DNA from: CAYQCE01 sp964415885
GTDB lineage: Bacteria; Zixibacteria; MSB-5A5; JAABVY01; JAHJOQ01
DNA length: 29,050 bases
NCBI GenBank assembly: GCA_964415885.1
Contig: CAYQCE010000049.1
Coordinates: 1-29,050 of the forward strand
Direction of reading: 5' to 3'
This document shows positions 14,868 through 23,406 of the stretch, one piece after another. Each line of letters begins with the position of its first letter. Position 1 is the first letter of the stretch. Made by a program: the position numbers and the translations under genes. The notes under the pieces were generated by a model that did no database searches, was not told where the DNA came from, and saw only the letters and a list, made by a program, of their open reading frames with translations.

Positions 14868-15389
14868 ATGCTATCTGAAACAGCTTCAATCATATTCTTC
14901 ATCATAGCATTCGTGACGGTGGTATCTGCCGTACTGGTCGTGACGCTGAGAAATATCTTCCATTGCGCGCTGTTTCTGATTCTCTGTCTCTTCTCCGTAG
15001 CCGGGATATTCATCCTCTGCGACGCGGATTTCCTCGCGGGCGTGCAGGTTCTGATATATGTTGGCGGTATCGCGGTGCTGATGATATTCGCGATCATGCT
15101 CACAGCGGGGCTGACGAATTTCAAGGTAAAGCAGCACAACGAGCAGATTGCGATGAGCGCACTCGCAGCGTTCTGCTTTTTGCTGATCGTTCTCGGTGGC
15201 GTCGCGAAAACTCTCGCCGTGCGCGGGGGATTCCCGCTGGCGCATACACCCAAGGTAATCGGCAGCACGACACATTCGCTTGGAAAGCTGCTTCTGACCG
15301 ATTTCGTACTGCCGTTCGAGCTCGTGTCTGTTCTACTTCTCGCCGCCCTTATTGGCGCGGTCGTACTTGCGAAGAAGGATGGTGAGTGA
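14868..15389 (+). CDS. nuoJ: NADH-quinone oxidoreductase subunit J
   Basis: NuoJ is a five-helix membrane subunit. The 173-residue sequence shows the diagnostic third-helix block FLAGVQVLIYVGGIAVLMIFAIMLTAG, whose pi-bulge region takes part in coupling electron transfer to proton pumping. A second conserved pattern is the N-terminal ALFLILCLFSVAGIFIL. The ATG at 14868 follows a GAGG-like site. The stop TGA overlaps the nuoK ATG by one base. Confidence 0.94.
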   Translation: MLSETASIIFFIIAFVTVVSAVLVVTLRNIFHCALFLILCLFSVAGIFILCDADFLAGVQVLIYVGGIAVLMIFAIMLTAGLTNFKVKQHNEQIAMSALAAFCFLLIVLGGVAKTLAVRGGFPLAHTPKVIGSTTHSLGKLLLTDFVLPFELVSVLLLAALIGAVVLAKKDGE

Positions 15390-15700
15390 TGCAGGTTGGT
15401 TTGGTACACTTTGTCGCTCTGTCGGCAATTCTATTCTCAATTGGAATGTTCGGCGCACTCACGCGAAGAAACGCTATCGGCATACTGATGTCGATCGAGC
15501 TCATGTTCAATGCAGTGAATATCAATTTCGTGGCATTCGCCAAGTATATTGATCCGATAAATACAACCGGCCAGGTGTTCACGGTCTTCGTAATCGTAAT
15601 CGCCGCGGCCGAGGCGACCGTTGGTCTGGCGATCGTGCTTCTGATATACAGAAATTTCCGGGATATCTTCGTCGATCGAATCAACCTGATGAAGTGGTAG
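15389..15700 (+). CDS. nuoK: NADH-quinone oxidoreductase subunit K
   Basis: NuoK is a three-helix subunit related to MrpC. The 103-residue protein keeps the two membrane glutamates of the proton path, in GILMSIELMFNAVNINF and in AAAEATVGLAIVLLIYR. The ATG at 15389, overlapping the nuoJ stop as TGATG, has an AAGGA site ten bases upstream. A GTG one codon earlier is possible but less likely. Length is standard for the family. Confidence 0.95.
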   Translation: MQVGLVHFVALSAILFSIGMFGALTRRNAIGILMSIELMFNAVNINFVAFAKYIDPINTTGQVFTVFVIVIAAAEATVGLAIVLLIYRNFRDIFVDRINLMKW

Positions 15701-15704
15701 TGCT

Positions 15705-17633
15705 ATGTACGAATATGCATTTCTGATACCTGTTATACCGGCGCTGGCGTTCACTGCTATCATTCTGTTCACTCGCTGGAACCAGAAACTCTCGTCCGCG
15801 ATCTCAATCGGCGCTATCCTGATTGGGCTGGGCTGGTCGATCGGCATACTGTTCAAGATGATCGGCAACCCGGAGCCGTACGAAGCCTACTTCAAATGGG
15901 TAGTTCTCGGCGATATAGAGCTGCAGATTGGTGTGCTCATCGATTCACTGACGGCAGTAATGCTGTTGGTTGTCTGTATCGTCAGCACGCTCGTACAGAT
16001 ATACTCGCTCGGGTATATGCACGATGATCCCCGGTTCTCTCGCTACTATTCATTTCTATCGTTGTTTACGGCTTCGATGCTCGGCCTGGTCATAGCGAAC
16101 AATTTCGCGATGATATTCATCTTCTGGGAGCTCGTGGGACTGACATCATATCTGTTGATCGGGTTTTTCTTCGAAAAGAAATCGGCCGCCGACGCCGGAA
16201 AGAAAGCATTCATCACAACGAGAATCGGCGATCTCGGATTCATCGTTGGAATATTGATACTAATCATATATACAGGCACGCTCAATTATCATGAGGTCTT
16301 CGAGCTCGTCGAGCACGGTGAGATTCCGGCGGGAATTCTCGCGGCCGCCGGTATTTTCATATTCTGCGGCGCAGTCGGTAAATCGGCTCAGTTCCCGTTG
16401 CACGTCTGGCTTCCGGACGCCATGGAGGGTCCGACGCCCGTTTCAGCGTTGATTCACGCCGCAACAATGGTCGCTGCAGGTGTGTACTTGATCGCCAGGA
16501 GCGCCGCGATCTTCGCGGCCTCAGCGGATGCCGCACTCGTGGTTGCGATAATCGGATCTGTTACCGCGCTTATGGCAGCCTCAATAGGTCTCGTTCAAAA
16601 CGACATAAAACGAGTGCTTGCATACTCGACAGTATCGCAGCTCGGATATATGGTAATGGCAATTGGTCTCGGGTCGATGACAGCCGGTATCTTCCATCTA
16701 ATGACCCACGCGTTCTTCAAGGCTCTGCTCTTCCTCGGCGCGGGTAGTGTGATCCACGCCGCCAACACGCAGGATATCAGAGAGATGGGTGGTCTCGGGG
16801 ATAAAATGAAGATCACCGCCACGACATTCATAATCGGTTCGCTGTCGCTTGCGGGCATATTCCCTCTGTCGGGATTCTGGTCGAAGGATGAGATTATTGT
16901 GTCAACGCACGGCCACAACGTTATCTTCTTGATTGTGGCACTCGCGGTGGCGTTTATGACCGCGTTCTACATGACCCGTCTCTGCTTTATGACTTTCTTC
17001 GGCAAGCCGAGAGTCCAGGAGCACTACGATCACGCGCATGAATCGCCACGGAGCATGACTGTGCCTTTGATGATTCTCGCGTTCCTCGCGATCTTCGCCG
17101 GATGGGTCGGGATACCGTGGCTTCCGAAGGGATTCGGATCGTTCGTATACCATCATCACCCGCATCATGGACACGCAGATTATCTGCTGATGGTCATATC
17201 GACGGTCGTCGCGGTTTCGGGTATCGTGTTCGGATACCTGATGTACGGCAAGGGATCGATCTCGGCGCAGGCGATGGGCGAGAGGTTTCGTCCTATCTAC
17301 ACACTTCTGTATAACAAATACTACTTCGATGAAATCTATGATATGATAATCATAAAACCGCTCATGGCCTTCTGCAGATTCATGTGGAAATTCGATGCTG
17401 CGGTGATCGACGGAATCGTAAATTTCGTCGGCAGGTTCTCGCTCTTCCTCTCATGGGCCTGGGATGCATTCGACAGGTACATCGTCGATGGCATCGTAAA
17501 CGGCTTCGGATACACGATCTGGGGTATCGGATCGCTGATCCGTCAGGCCCAGACCGGCAGAGTGCAGAACTATGCTCTCGTTATCTTTGCTGGCTTGATA
17601 GTGACTCTCGTCATAATGATGAAAGTTCTTTGA
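15705..17633 (+). CDS. nuoL: NADH-quinone oxidoreductase subunit L
   Basis: NuoL is the distal antiporter-like proton pump of complex I. The 642-residue protein has the paired channel residues Glu142 in FIFWELVGLTSYLLIGF and Lys226 in GAVGKSAQFPLHVWLPDAMEGPTPVSALIHAATMV. The NDIKRVLAYSTVSQLGYM and LSLAGIFPLSGFWSKDEI blocks follow. The C-terminal portion (about residues 535-640) fits the long lateral helix that runs along the membrane arm and the final anchor helix. A His-rich loop, YHHHPHHGHADY (near 485), lies in the variable region. Length is typical. Confidence 0.96.
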   Translation: MYEYAFLIPVIPALAFTAIILFTRWNQKLSSAISIGAILIGLGWSIGILFKMIGNPEPYEAYFKWVVLGDIELQIGVLIDSLTAVMLLVVCIVSTLVQIYSLGYMHDDPRFSRYYSFLSLFTASMLGLVIANNFAMIFIFWELVGLTSYLLIGFFFEKKSAADAGKKAFITTRIGDLGFIVGILILIIYTGTLNYHEVFELVEHGEIPAGILAAAGIFIFCGAVGKSAQFPLHVWLPDAMEGPTPVSALIHAATMVAAGVYLIARSAAIFAASADAALVVAIIGSVTALMAASIGLVQNDIKRVLAYSTVSQLGYMVMAIGLGSMTAGIFHLMTHAFFKALLFLGAGSVIHAANTQDIREMGGLGDKMKITATTFIIGSLSLAGIFPLSGFWSKDEIIVSTHGHNVIFLIVALAVAFMTAFYMTRLCFMTFFGKPRVQEHYDHAHESPRSMTVPLMILAFLAIFAGWVGIPWLPKGFGSFVYHHHPHHGHADYLLMVISTVVAVSGIVFGYLMYGKGSISAQAMGERFRPIYTLLYNKYYFDEIYDMIIIKPLMAFCRFMWKFDAAVIDGIVNFVGRFSLFLSWAWDAFDRYIVDGIVNGFGYTIWGIGSLIRQAQTGRVQNYALVIFAGLIVTLVIMMKVL

Positions 17634-17655
17634 TTTGAGATAGAAGGAGACGCTT

Positions 17656-19149
17656 ATGGACTTTCCGATACTTTCACTGATGATATTCATTCCACTGCTC
17701 GGGATGATAGTCGTCATGTTTCTCAAACAGTCGCAGGTGCAGGTGATACGGTACACGTCTGCCTTTTTCACGCTCCTGCCGCTGATTCTGTCTTTTGTAA
17801 TGCTCGCCAACTACGACTGGACGACGAGCGAGCTTCAATTTATTGAGAAACACTCGTGGATTCCATCGCTGAACGTCCACTATCATCTCGGCGCGGACGG
17901 GCTCTCCGTTCCAATGCTGTTTCTAACGGCGCTTTTGAGCTTCATTTCGATCGTAGCCTCCTTCAATATCACAAATCGAGTCAAAGAGTATTTCGCGTTC
18001 TTCCTTCTGCTTGAAGTCGGAATGATGGGTGTTTTTGCAGCACTCGACTTCTTCCTCTTCTACGTCTTCTGGGAGATCATGCTGGTCCCGATGTACTTCC
18101 TGATAGGTATCTGGGGCGGACCACGGAAGATATACGCGGCAATCAAGTTCTTCCTGTACACGCTATTCGGCTCAATCTTCATGCTGGTTGGGATACTTCT
18201 ATTGTATTTCAATACCGACCCGCATACGCTCTCGATAATGGAGCTTATTCGGATGGGTCCGCAGTTTAAGACCGACCTGCAGATAATGGTCTGGGCATTT
18301 TTCTTCATAGCTTTCGCAATTAAGGTTCCTGTCTGGCCGTTCCATACATGGTTACCCGACGCACACGTTGAGGCTCCGACCGCAGTGTCGGTGATTCTTG
18401 CCGGCGTTCTGCTGAAAATGGGTACATACGGTATTCTCAGGATATCGTTCCCGATGCTTCCTTTCGGCACGAATTACTTCTCGCTGATGCTGGCAGTCCT
18501 TGGAGTGATCGGTATCATCTACGGTGCTCTGGTATCGATGGCGCAGAAAGACCTGAAAAAGCTGGTCGCGTACTCGTCGGTATCGCACATGGGCTACTGT
18601 CTGCTCGGTATGTCGGTCTTTTTCGTTGCCGCGGACGGTACACCTTTCATCACCGGCATCGCCGGTTGCATGTTCCAGATGTTCTCGCACGGTCTGATCA
18701 CCGGCGCATTGTTCCTTCTGGTCGGTGTGCTGTATGACCGCGCTCACACGAGAGAGATCGCCGCGTTCGGCGGATTATGGGCCAAGGTTCCTGTCTACGG
18801 CTCGATTATGACATTCTTTGCGATGGCCTCACTCGGACTGCCGGGACTCTCCGGGTTCATCTCGGAATTCCTGGTGTTCGTCGGTGGTTTCGCAAAGTAC
18901 CCGGTGCTAACGGGAATCGCAGTGATCGGGGTGGTGCTGACAGCGGGATACATACTCCGGATGATTCAGAAGGTATTTCTCGGTCCATTCAATGTCAAGT
19001 GGGAGAATTTGACCGAGATCAACGCCCGCGAGATATTCACCGTGGCGCCGCTTATTATCCTGACACTCGCTATCGGCCTTTATCCGAAGCCGCTTGCGAA
19101 CCTGATGGCCGCTACACTCGAGAACATCGTAATCATGGTGGGAAGATAA
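17656..19149 (+). CDS. nuoM: NADH-quinone oxidoreductase subunit M
   Basis: NuoM is the middle antiporter-like pump. The 497-residue protein has Glu140 in FYVFWEIMLVPMYFLIGIWGG, Lys223 in FAIKVPVWPFHTWLPDAHVEAPT, and the QKDLKKLVAYSSVSHMGYCLLG and GLPGLSGFISEFLVF blocks, with about 14 helices. It has the best ribosome site of the operon, AAGGAG ten bases before the ATG, after a 22-base gap, so it may be translated independently of nuoL. The stop is directly followed by the nuoN ATG. Confidence 0.96.
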   Translation: MDFPILSLMIFIPLLGMIVVMFLKQSQVQVIRYTSAFFTLLPLILSFVMLANYDWTTSELQFIEKHSWIPSLNVHYHLGADGLSVPMLFLTALLSFISIVASFNITNRVKEYFAFFLLLEVGMMGVFAALDFFLFYVFWEIMLVPMYFLIGIWGGPRKIYAAIKFFLYTLFGSIFMLVGILLLYFNTDPHTLSIMELIRMGPQFKTDLQIMVWAFFFIAFAIKVPVWPFHTWLPDAHVEAPTAVSVILAGVLLKMGTYGILRISFPMLPFGTNYFSLMLAVLGVIGIIYGALVSMAQKDLKKLVAYSSVSHMGYCLLGMSVFFVAADGTPFITGIAGCMFQMFSHGLITGALFLLVGVLYDRAHTREIAAFGGLWAKVPVYGSIMTFFAMASLGLPGLSGFISEFLVFVGGFAKYPVLTGIAVIGVVLTAGYILRMIQKVFLGPFNVKWENLTEINAREIFTVAPLIILTLAIGLYPKPLANLMAATLENIVIMVGR

Positions 19150-20646
19150 ATGCTGCCTGACTTTTCAATGATTCTGCCACACCTGTTTCTGCTCTGCTGG
19201 GCACTCGTGGTCTTTCTGATCGACCTGTTTATCCTGAAGAGCCGCAGCAACGCTCTGGGCTATGTTTCGATCATCGGTCTTGTCATCACGATGGGACTTG
19301 TGGCGTTCGTTCCCGAGGGCAGGACATTCGGGCAGATGTTCATCTCCGACGGTTTCTCGCGGTTCTTCAACATCATATTTCTCGGCGCGACGATTCTGGC
19401 GGTTTCGAGTTCGGAGTCATTCGTCAGTCGGCTGAAGTTTAACAGGGGCGAATACTACGGGCTCCTTTTGCTCTGCACTACCGGCATGATGTTCCTCGCA
19501 TCGGCGGGTGAGCTTGTTTCGATGTATGTAGCACTCGAGCTGACGACTCTGTCGCTCTTCGTTTTGGCAGCATACCGGAAATGGAATGTCAGCTCTGCGG
19601 AAGCAGGTCTGAAATATCTGATCCTCGGCGCGATATCATCGGCGATTCTCCTTTACGGGATCAGCATGATATACGGAGTCACCGGCACGACCGACTTCCT
19701 GCGGATCCACAGCGTGATCTCCGCCAAGCTGAACGCGGGCATTATCAAGGAAGTGTGGGACATTCATGTTCTCGGGCTCGTGATGATCATCGCGGGTCTT
19801 GCATTCAAACTGGCGCTCGTACCGTTCCATATGTGGGCGCCGGATGTTTACCAGGGCGCCCCAACTCCGATTACCTCATATCTTTCTGTTGCCTCCAAGG
19901 CTGCCGGCCTCGCCGCGCTGGTCAGGGTTCTCGCAGGAGCGTTCGCGTCGGCTGCGTTCATGGATGACTGGGGAATAATCCTCGCCGCACTCGCCGCACT
20001 CGCTATGATCGTTGGGAACATAACGGCGGTCTTACAATCGAATATCAAGAGAATGCTCGCCTACTCGTCTATCGCACAGGCGGGTTACATACTGATCGGT
20101 CTCGTGGCAGCATCGCGATATCTCTCATTCACCGGCGTCAAGCCATGGGAATTCGGCATCTCCGCGATGTCGTTCTATATGTTCGGCTATATGTTCGCCA
20201 ATATGGGCGCGTTCGCTGTCGCGATTGCATTCTCGCACAAGTTTGGATCGGATGAGATCAAGGACTACGCCGGACTCTGGAGAAAGTCACCGTTTTTATC
20301 GATCTGTATGACTGTGTTCCTGCTCTCACTCGCAGGCATCCCGCCGCTCGTTGGCTTCTACGCCAAGTATTACGTATTCGCGGCGGCAATTGCAGGCGGC
20401 GGCTATCTCTGGCTCGTCCTGATAGGACTTCTGACTTCGGTAATAGCGTTCTTCTATTATGCGTATATCATTCGCCAGATGTATTTCGAGCCGACGCCCG
20501 AAATCGAGGAGAGCGACAAAGTCAGAGTCGCTCCGTTGCTAACTGCGACGATAGTGATCGCCGTTATCGGTACAATAGCAATCGGTATCTTCCCGCAGCC
20601 GTTCGTCTCTCTCGCGGAGAAGGCGGCCGTGGTCTTCGCCGGTTGA
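19150..20646 (+). CDS. nuoN: NADH-quinone oxidoreductase subunit N
   Basis: NuoN is the antiporter-like pump nearest the connecting module. The 498-residue protein shows Glu130 in SMYVALELTTLSLFVLAAY, Lys220 in AGLAFKLALVPFHMWAPDVYQGAPTPITSYLS, the SNIKRMLAYSSIAQAGYILIG block and LLSLAGIPPLVGFYAKYYVF. Its start codon abuts the nuoM stop with no gap. It is the last nuo gene; no terminator is visible in the 55 bases before the DUF502 gene, so transcription may continue. Confidence 0.96.
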   Translation: MLPDFSMILPHLFLLCWALVVFLIDLFILKSRSNALGYVSIIGLVITMGLVAFVPEGRTFGQMFISDGFSRFFNIIFLGATILAVSSSESFVSRLKFNRGEYYGLLLLCTTGMMFLASAGELVSMYVALELTTLSLFVLAAYRKWNVSSAEAGLKYLILGAISSAILLYGISMIYGVTGTTDFLRIHSVISAKLNAGIIKEVWDIHVLGLVMIIAGLAFKLALVPFHMWAPDVYQGAPTPITSYLSVASKAAGLAALVRVLAGAFASAAFMDDWGIILAALAALAMIVGNITAVLQSNIKRMLAYSSIAQAGYILIGLVAASRYLSFTGVKPWEFGISAMSFYMFGYMFANMGAFAVAIAFSHKFGSDEIKDYAGLWRKSPFLSICMTVFLLSLAGIPPLVGFYAKYYVFAAAIAGGGYLWLVLIGLLTSVIAFFYYAYIIRQMYFEPTPEIEESDKVRVAPLLTATIVIAVIGTIAIGIFPQPFVSLAEKAAVVFAG

Positions 20647-20701
20647 TATCGTTATTAAACCTTGACTTATAGCAGTCCGTTGAATATCAAACGCGGCAGA
20701 C

Positions 20702-21343
20702 ATGTCTCTGGAAAAATCCATATCGGGGCTCATACGGAACCGCCTGATCTCCGGGCTCCTGGTCATAGTACCGCTCGTGATCAGCTACCAGGTGCTGCGG
20801 TTCCTTCTCGTCAAACTCGACGGGTTCCTCAATCCTCTTGTCTCCAGATATATCGGACACGAAATCCCCGGACTCGGGATAGCAACGACTCTCCTCGTCG
20901 TGCTTCTCGTCGGATTCATAGCCCACAGCGTCGTGGGTGGAAGGTTGATTCGAGCATGGGAAGGATTTCTGATACGCGTTCCGATTGTACGGACTGTTTA
21001 TTCGCCGGCGAAACAACTACTCGAGACTTTTACCATCTCTGCGGATATCACATACAAGCGTGTCGCACTCGTTGAATATCCGAGGAAGGGAGTTTGGATC
21101 ATTGGATTTTTGGCTCAGAATGTCGATCTTACAAGTGGAGGCATCGAAGACGAGTATCAAGCGGTCTTCATACCGTCGACACCGACACCGTTCACGGGAT
21201 TCGTGGCGATGATTCCGAAGTCTGACATTCGGCCGATTGACATAGACGTGGAAGATGCGCTCAAATTCCTCGTTTCGGGCGGAGTCGCGTGCCCCGATCT
21301 GATCCGGAAGGAAGAGATCGCACCCAGGAACGGGAATGGATGA
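20702..21343 (+). CDS. DUF502-family membrane protein
   Basis: The 213-residue protein matches the DUF502 pattern. Two N-terminal membrane segments (about residues 14-36 and 57-78) are joined by a loop with a conserved PGLG motif. Then come the line RVPIVRTVYSPAKQLLETF, a soluble beta-rich part with VALVEYPRKGVWIIGFLAQN, and PSTPTPFTGFVAMIPKSDI. The molecular function of the family is unknown. The gene lies 55 bases after nuoN, and the next ATG follows 3 bases after its stop, so it is cotranscribed with the EIIA-CBS gene. The ribosome site is weak. Confidence 0.85.
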   Translation: MSLEKSISGLIRNRLISGLLVIVPLVISYQVLRFLLVKLDGFLNPLVSRYIGHEIPGLGIATTLLVVLLVGFIAHSVVGGRLIRAWEGFLIRVPIVRTVYSPAKQLLETFTISADITYKRVALVEYPRKGVWIIGFLAQNVDLTSGGIEDEYQAVFIPSTPTPFTGFVAMIPKSDIRPIDIDVEDALKFLVSGGVACPDLIRKEEIAPRNGNG

Positions 21344-21346
21344 CAG

Positions 21347-22252
21347 ATGAAGCTCTCGAGACTTATCGATACTGATCTGGTCAAGATCGATCTGGAAGCT
21401 ACGACGAAAACCGAAGCCATAATCGAACTGCTCGATCTCGTAGTCGAGAAATACCCGGAACTCGACCGGGAGGCAATCCTCGAATCAATTCTGGACAGGG
21501 AGAAAATCGAGAACACGTCATACGGACGCGGGTTTTCGTTCCCGCATGCTCGCACAAGCAAAGTCGAGCGGATGTATGTCGCGCTCGGTATTTCGAGAGA
21601 GGGGCTCGGCGATGACACTATGGATACCGAGCCGCTGCAGATCATCTGTCTCATGCTCACCCCACGAAACATCTCCAAGTTCTATCTCCAGTCGCTGTCG
21701 GCTTTCGCCATGCTCGCACGGGATACCGAGCTGAGAGCCGGGCTTCTCAGTGCGGAGACGCCGAGAGAGCTGATGGACATCATAATCGCATCCGGTATCG
21801 AACTGAAAAAGGAGCTTACGGTCACGGATATAATGACTGAGGAGCCGGTCTATGTCCATCCAGACACCACACTGAAAGAAGTGGCGAACCTTCTCTTCCG
21901 ATATCGCATCTCGGGGCTGCCGGTTGTCGACCGCGATTTCCGGGTCGTAGGTGTCATTACCAACAGGGATCTGATACGAGCCGCAATGCCTGACTATAAG
22001 GCGTTGATTACGAATCTCGCACTAACTTACGAGGCGGAGCCGTTCGAGAACCTGCTCAAGCAGGAGGACAAGATCAGAGTCGAGGAGCTGATGAGCACAA
22101 ACGTCTTCAGCGTCGAGGAAGACACATCCGTAGTCGAAGCCGCAGCTATGATGCTCTTCAAAGATATCCGCCGTCTTCCCGTGGTCAAAGGCGGTAAGCT
22201 CGTAGGATTGATAGTCATTTCCGATATCGTCTCCAAGATTATCCGCGGATAG
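21347..22252 (+). CDS. PTS EIIA-like domain fused to a CBS pair
   Basis: Residues 1-155 resemble a fructose/nitrogen-type PTS EIIA domain, with the phospho-acceptor His67 in GRGFSFPHART and a matching core through SAFAMLARDTELRAGLL. Residues 163-300 hold two CBS motifs: TVTDIMTEEPVYVHPDTTLKEV...GLPVVDRDFRVVGVITNRDL and RVEELMSTNVFSVEEDTSVVEA...RLPVVKGGKLVGLIVISDI. CBS pairs usually bind adenine nucleotides or SAM. The fusion could join phosphorylation signals to energy sensing. No PTS enzyme I, HPr or permease gene is in view, so the phosphodonor is unknown and a purely regulatory role is likely. It follows the DUF502 gene after 3 bases. Confidence 0.85.
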   Translation: MKLSRLIDTDLVKIDLEATTKTEAIIELLDLVVEKYPELDREAILESILDREKIENTSYGRGFSFPHARTSKVERMYVALGISREGLGDDTMDTEPLQIICLMLTPRNISKFYLQSLSAFAMLARDTELRAGLLSAETPRELMDIIIASGIELKKELTVTDIMTEEPVYVHPDTTLKEVANLLFRYRISGLPVVDRDFRVVGVITNRDLIRAAMPDYKALITNLALTYEAEPFENLLKQEDKIRVEELMSTNVFSVEEDTSVVEAAAMMLFKDIRRLPVVKGGKLVGLIVISDIVSKIIRG

Positions 22253-22302
22253 CCGCCTGGACCACCCAGTTGCCCAACCGGCTCCCATCGTCCTGATTTT
22301 CG

Positions 22303-22330
22303 TTGCCGATCACACCATATTTCATATATT
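22303..22330 (+). promoter_or_regulatory. Putative sigma-70 promoter for the TerC-family gene
   Basis: A -35 box TTGCCG (22303-22308) and a -10 box TATATT (22325-22330) are spaced by 16 bases. The predicted start near 22337 leaves a leader of about 95 bases that can form two short hairpins. Confidence 0.5.
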
Positions 22331-22337
22331 TACGCCT

Positions 22338-22380
22338 CGATGCGGTTGATATGCGGCATCGTGGGCTGGCGCTTGAGCCC
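22338..22380 (+). other. Structured leader of the TerC-family gene
   Basis: Two consecutive hairpins can form: CGATGC (22338-22343) with GCATCG (22356-22361), and GGGCT (22363-22367) with AGCCC (22376-22380). A GGGCATGCCC palindrome follows at about 22381-22391. TerC genes are often controlled by the manganese riboswitch yybP-ykoY. I looked for its GGGGAGUAGC and AGCAAGACC signatures in order and did not find them, so no riboswitch class is assigned. Confidence 0.35.
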
Positions 22381-22430
22381 CGGGCATGCCCTGGCCGCGT
22401 CACAGGGGAGGATAACGGCACCGGAGAGAC

Positions 22431-23399
22431 ATGGACTTAGGCTCACTGCTTCAGAACGAAATAATCCTCTGGATTGGATTTAACATCCTTGTCCTTATAT
22501 TGCTCGCCATCGATCTGGGCGTTTTCCATGGTGACGATCATGAGGTGACAGTCAAGGAGGGGCTGATATGGACTGTGGTCTGGATCACTCTGGCGCTGAC
22601 ATTCAATCTCGTGCTCTACTACTGGAAAGGCACCGAGGTTGCAGTCGAATTCCTCACCGGCTACACAATTGAGAAATCTCTGTCAGTCGACAACATATTC
22701 GTCTTTCTCATGTTGTTCAGTTACTTCCGTGTGCCCGCAAAATATCAGTACAAAGTTCTGATCTACGGGATTCTCGGCGCACTCGTGCTGAGAGGAATAT
22801 TCATACTCGGAGGTACATACCTCATCGCTACGTTCAATTGGATACTGTATGTCTTCGGTGCATTTTTGGTCTTCACCGGCATTAAGATGGGATTTGGAGA
22901 GGAGAAAGAAGTTGAGCCGTCGAAGAACCCAATGCTGAAGATTCTCCGCAGATTCCTCCCGATAACATCCAATTACCGTAACGGGAAGTTTTTTGTCAGA
23001 GAATCGGGCAAGCTGATGGGTACGCCGCTTCTGGTTGTACTCGTGGTTGTAGAGTCGACTGATGTCGTCTTTGCTGTTGACTCGATTCCGGCAATCTTCG
23101 CGATAACACTCGATCCGTTCATTGTATATACATCCAACGTATTTGCGATTCTCGGCCTGAGAGCCCTCTATTTCGCTATGGCCGGCCTGATGAAGCTCTT
23201 CTATTACCTGAAATATGCTCTGGGAGTTATTCTCGCATTTGTTGGGGTAAAGATGCTGCTTCATGATGTTTATCACATGCCGAACAGCATTGCACTCGGG
23301 ACAATCGCCGCAATCTTTGGAATCTCGATCGTGTTGTCCATCTACTTCCCACCAAAAAAGGAAGAATTGCCAGAGCCTCCGGAAGTCCCCGAGGAATAG
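22431..23399 (+). CDS. TerC-family integral membrane protein (Alx type)
   Basis: The 322-residue protein has about nine membrane segments. It carries the two TerC signatures, TGYTIEKSLSVDNIFVFLMLFSYF (near residues 72-95) and VVESTDVVFAVDSIPAIFAIT (near 204-225), whose acidic residues are thought to bind metal. Related proteins export manganese (Alx, MntP-linked TerC) or assist metal loading of exported enzymes; the name comes from tellurite resistance. The C-terminus is short and acidic (KKEELPEPPEVPEE). A GGAG site lies before the ATG. A manganese role is family inference. It is convergent with the phosphate genes, with a gap of only 7 bases. Confidence 0.9.
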   Translation: MDLGSLLQNEIILWIGFNILVLILLAIDLGVFHGDDHEVTVKEGLIWTVVWITLALTFNLVLYYWKGTEVAVEFLTGYTIEKSLSVDNIFVFLMLFSYFRVPAKYQYKVLIYGILGALVLRGIFILGGTYLIATFNWILYVFGAFLVFTGIKMGFGEEKEVEPSKNPMLKILRRFLPITSNYRNGKFFVRESGKLMGTPLLVVLVVVESTDVVFAVDSIPAIFAITLDPFIVYTSNVFAILGLRALYFAMAGLMKLFYYLKYALGVILAFVGVKMLLHDVYHMPNSIALGTIAAIFGISIVLSIYFPPKKEELPEPPEVPEE

Positions 23400-23406
23400 G
23401 ACTCCG

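Noticed and set aside
22338..22430. yybP-ykoY manganese riboswitch before the TerC-family gene
   Set aside because: The conserved GGGGAGUAGC and AGCAAGACC elements are not present in the proper order; the only GGGGAG is next to the start codon.
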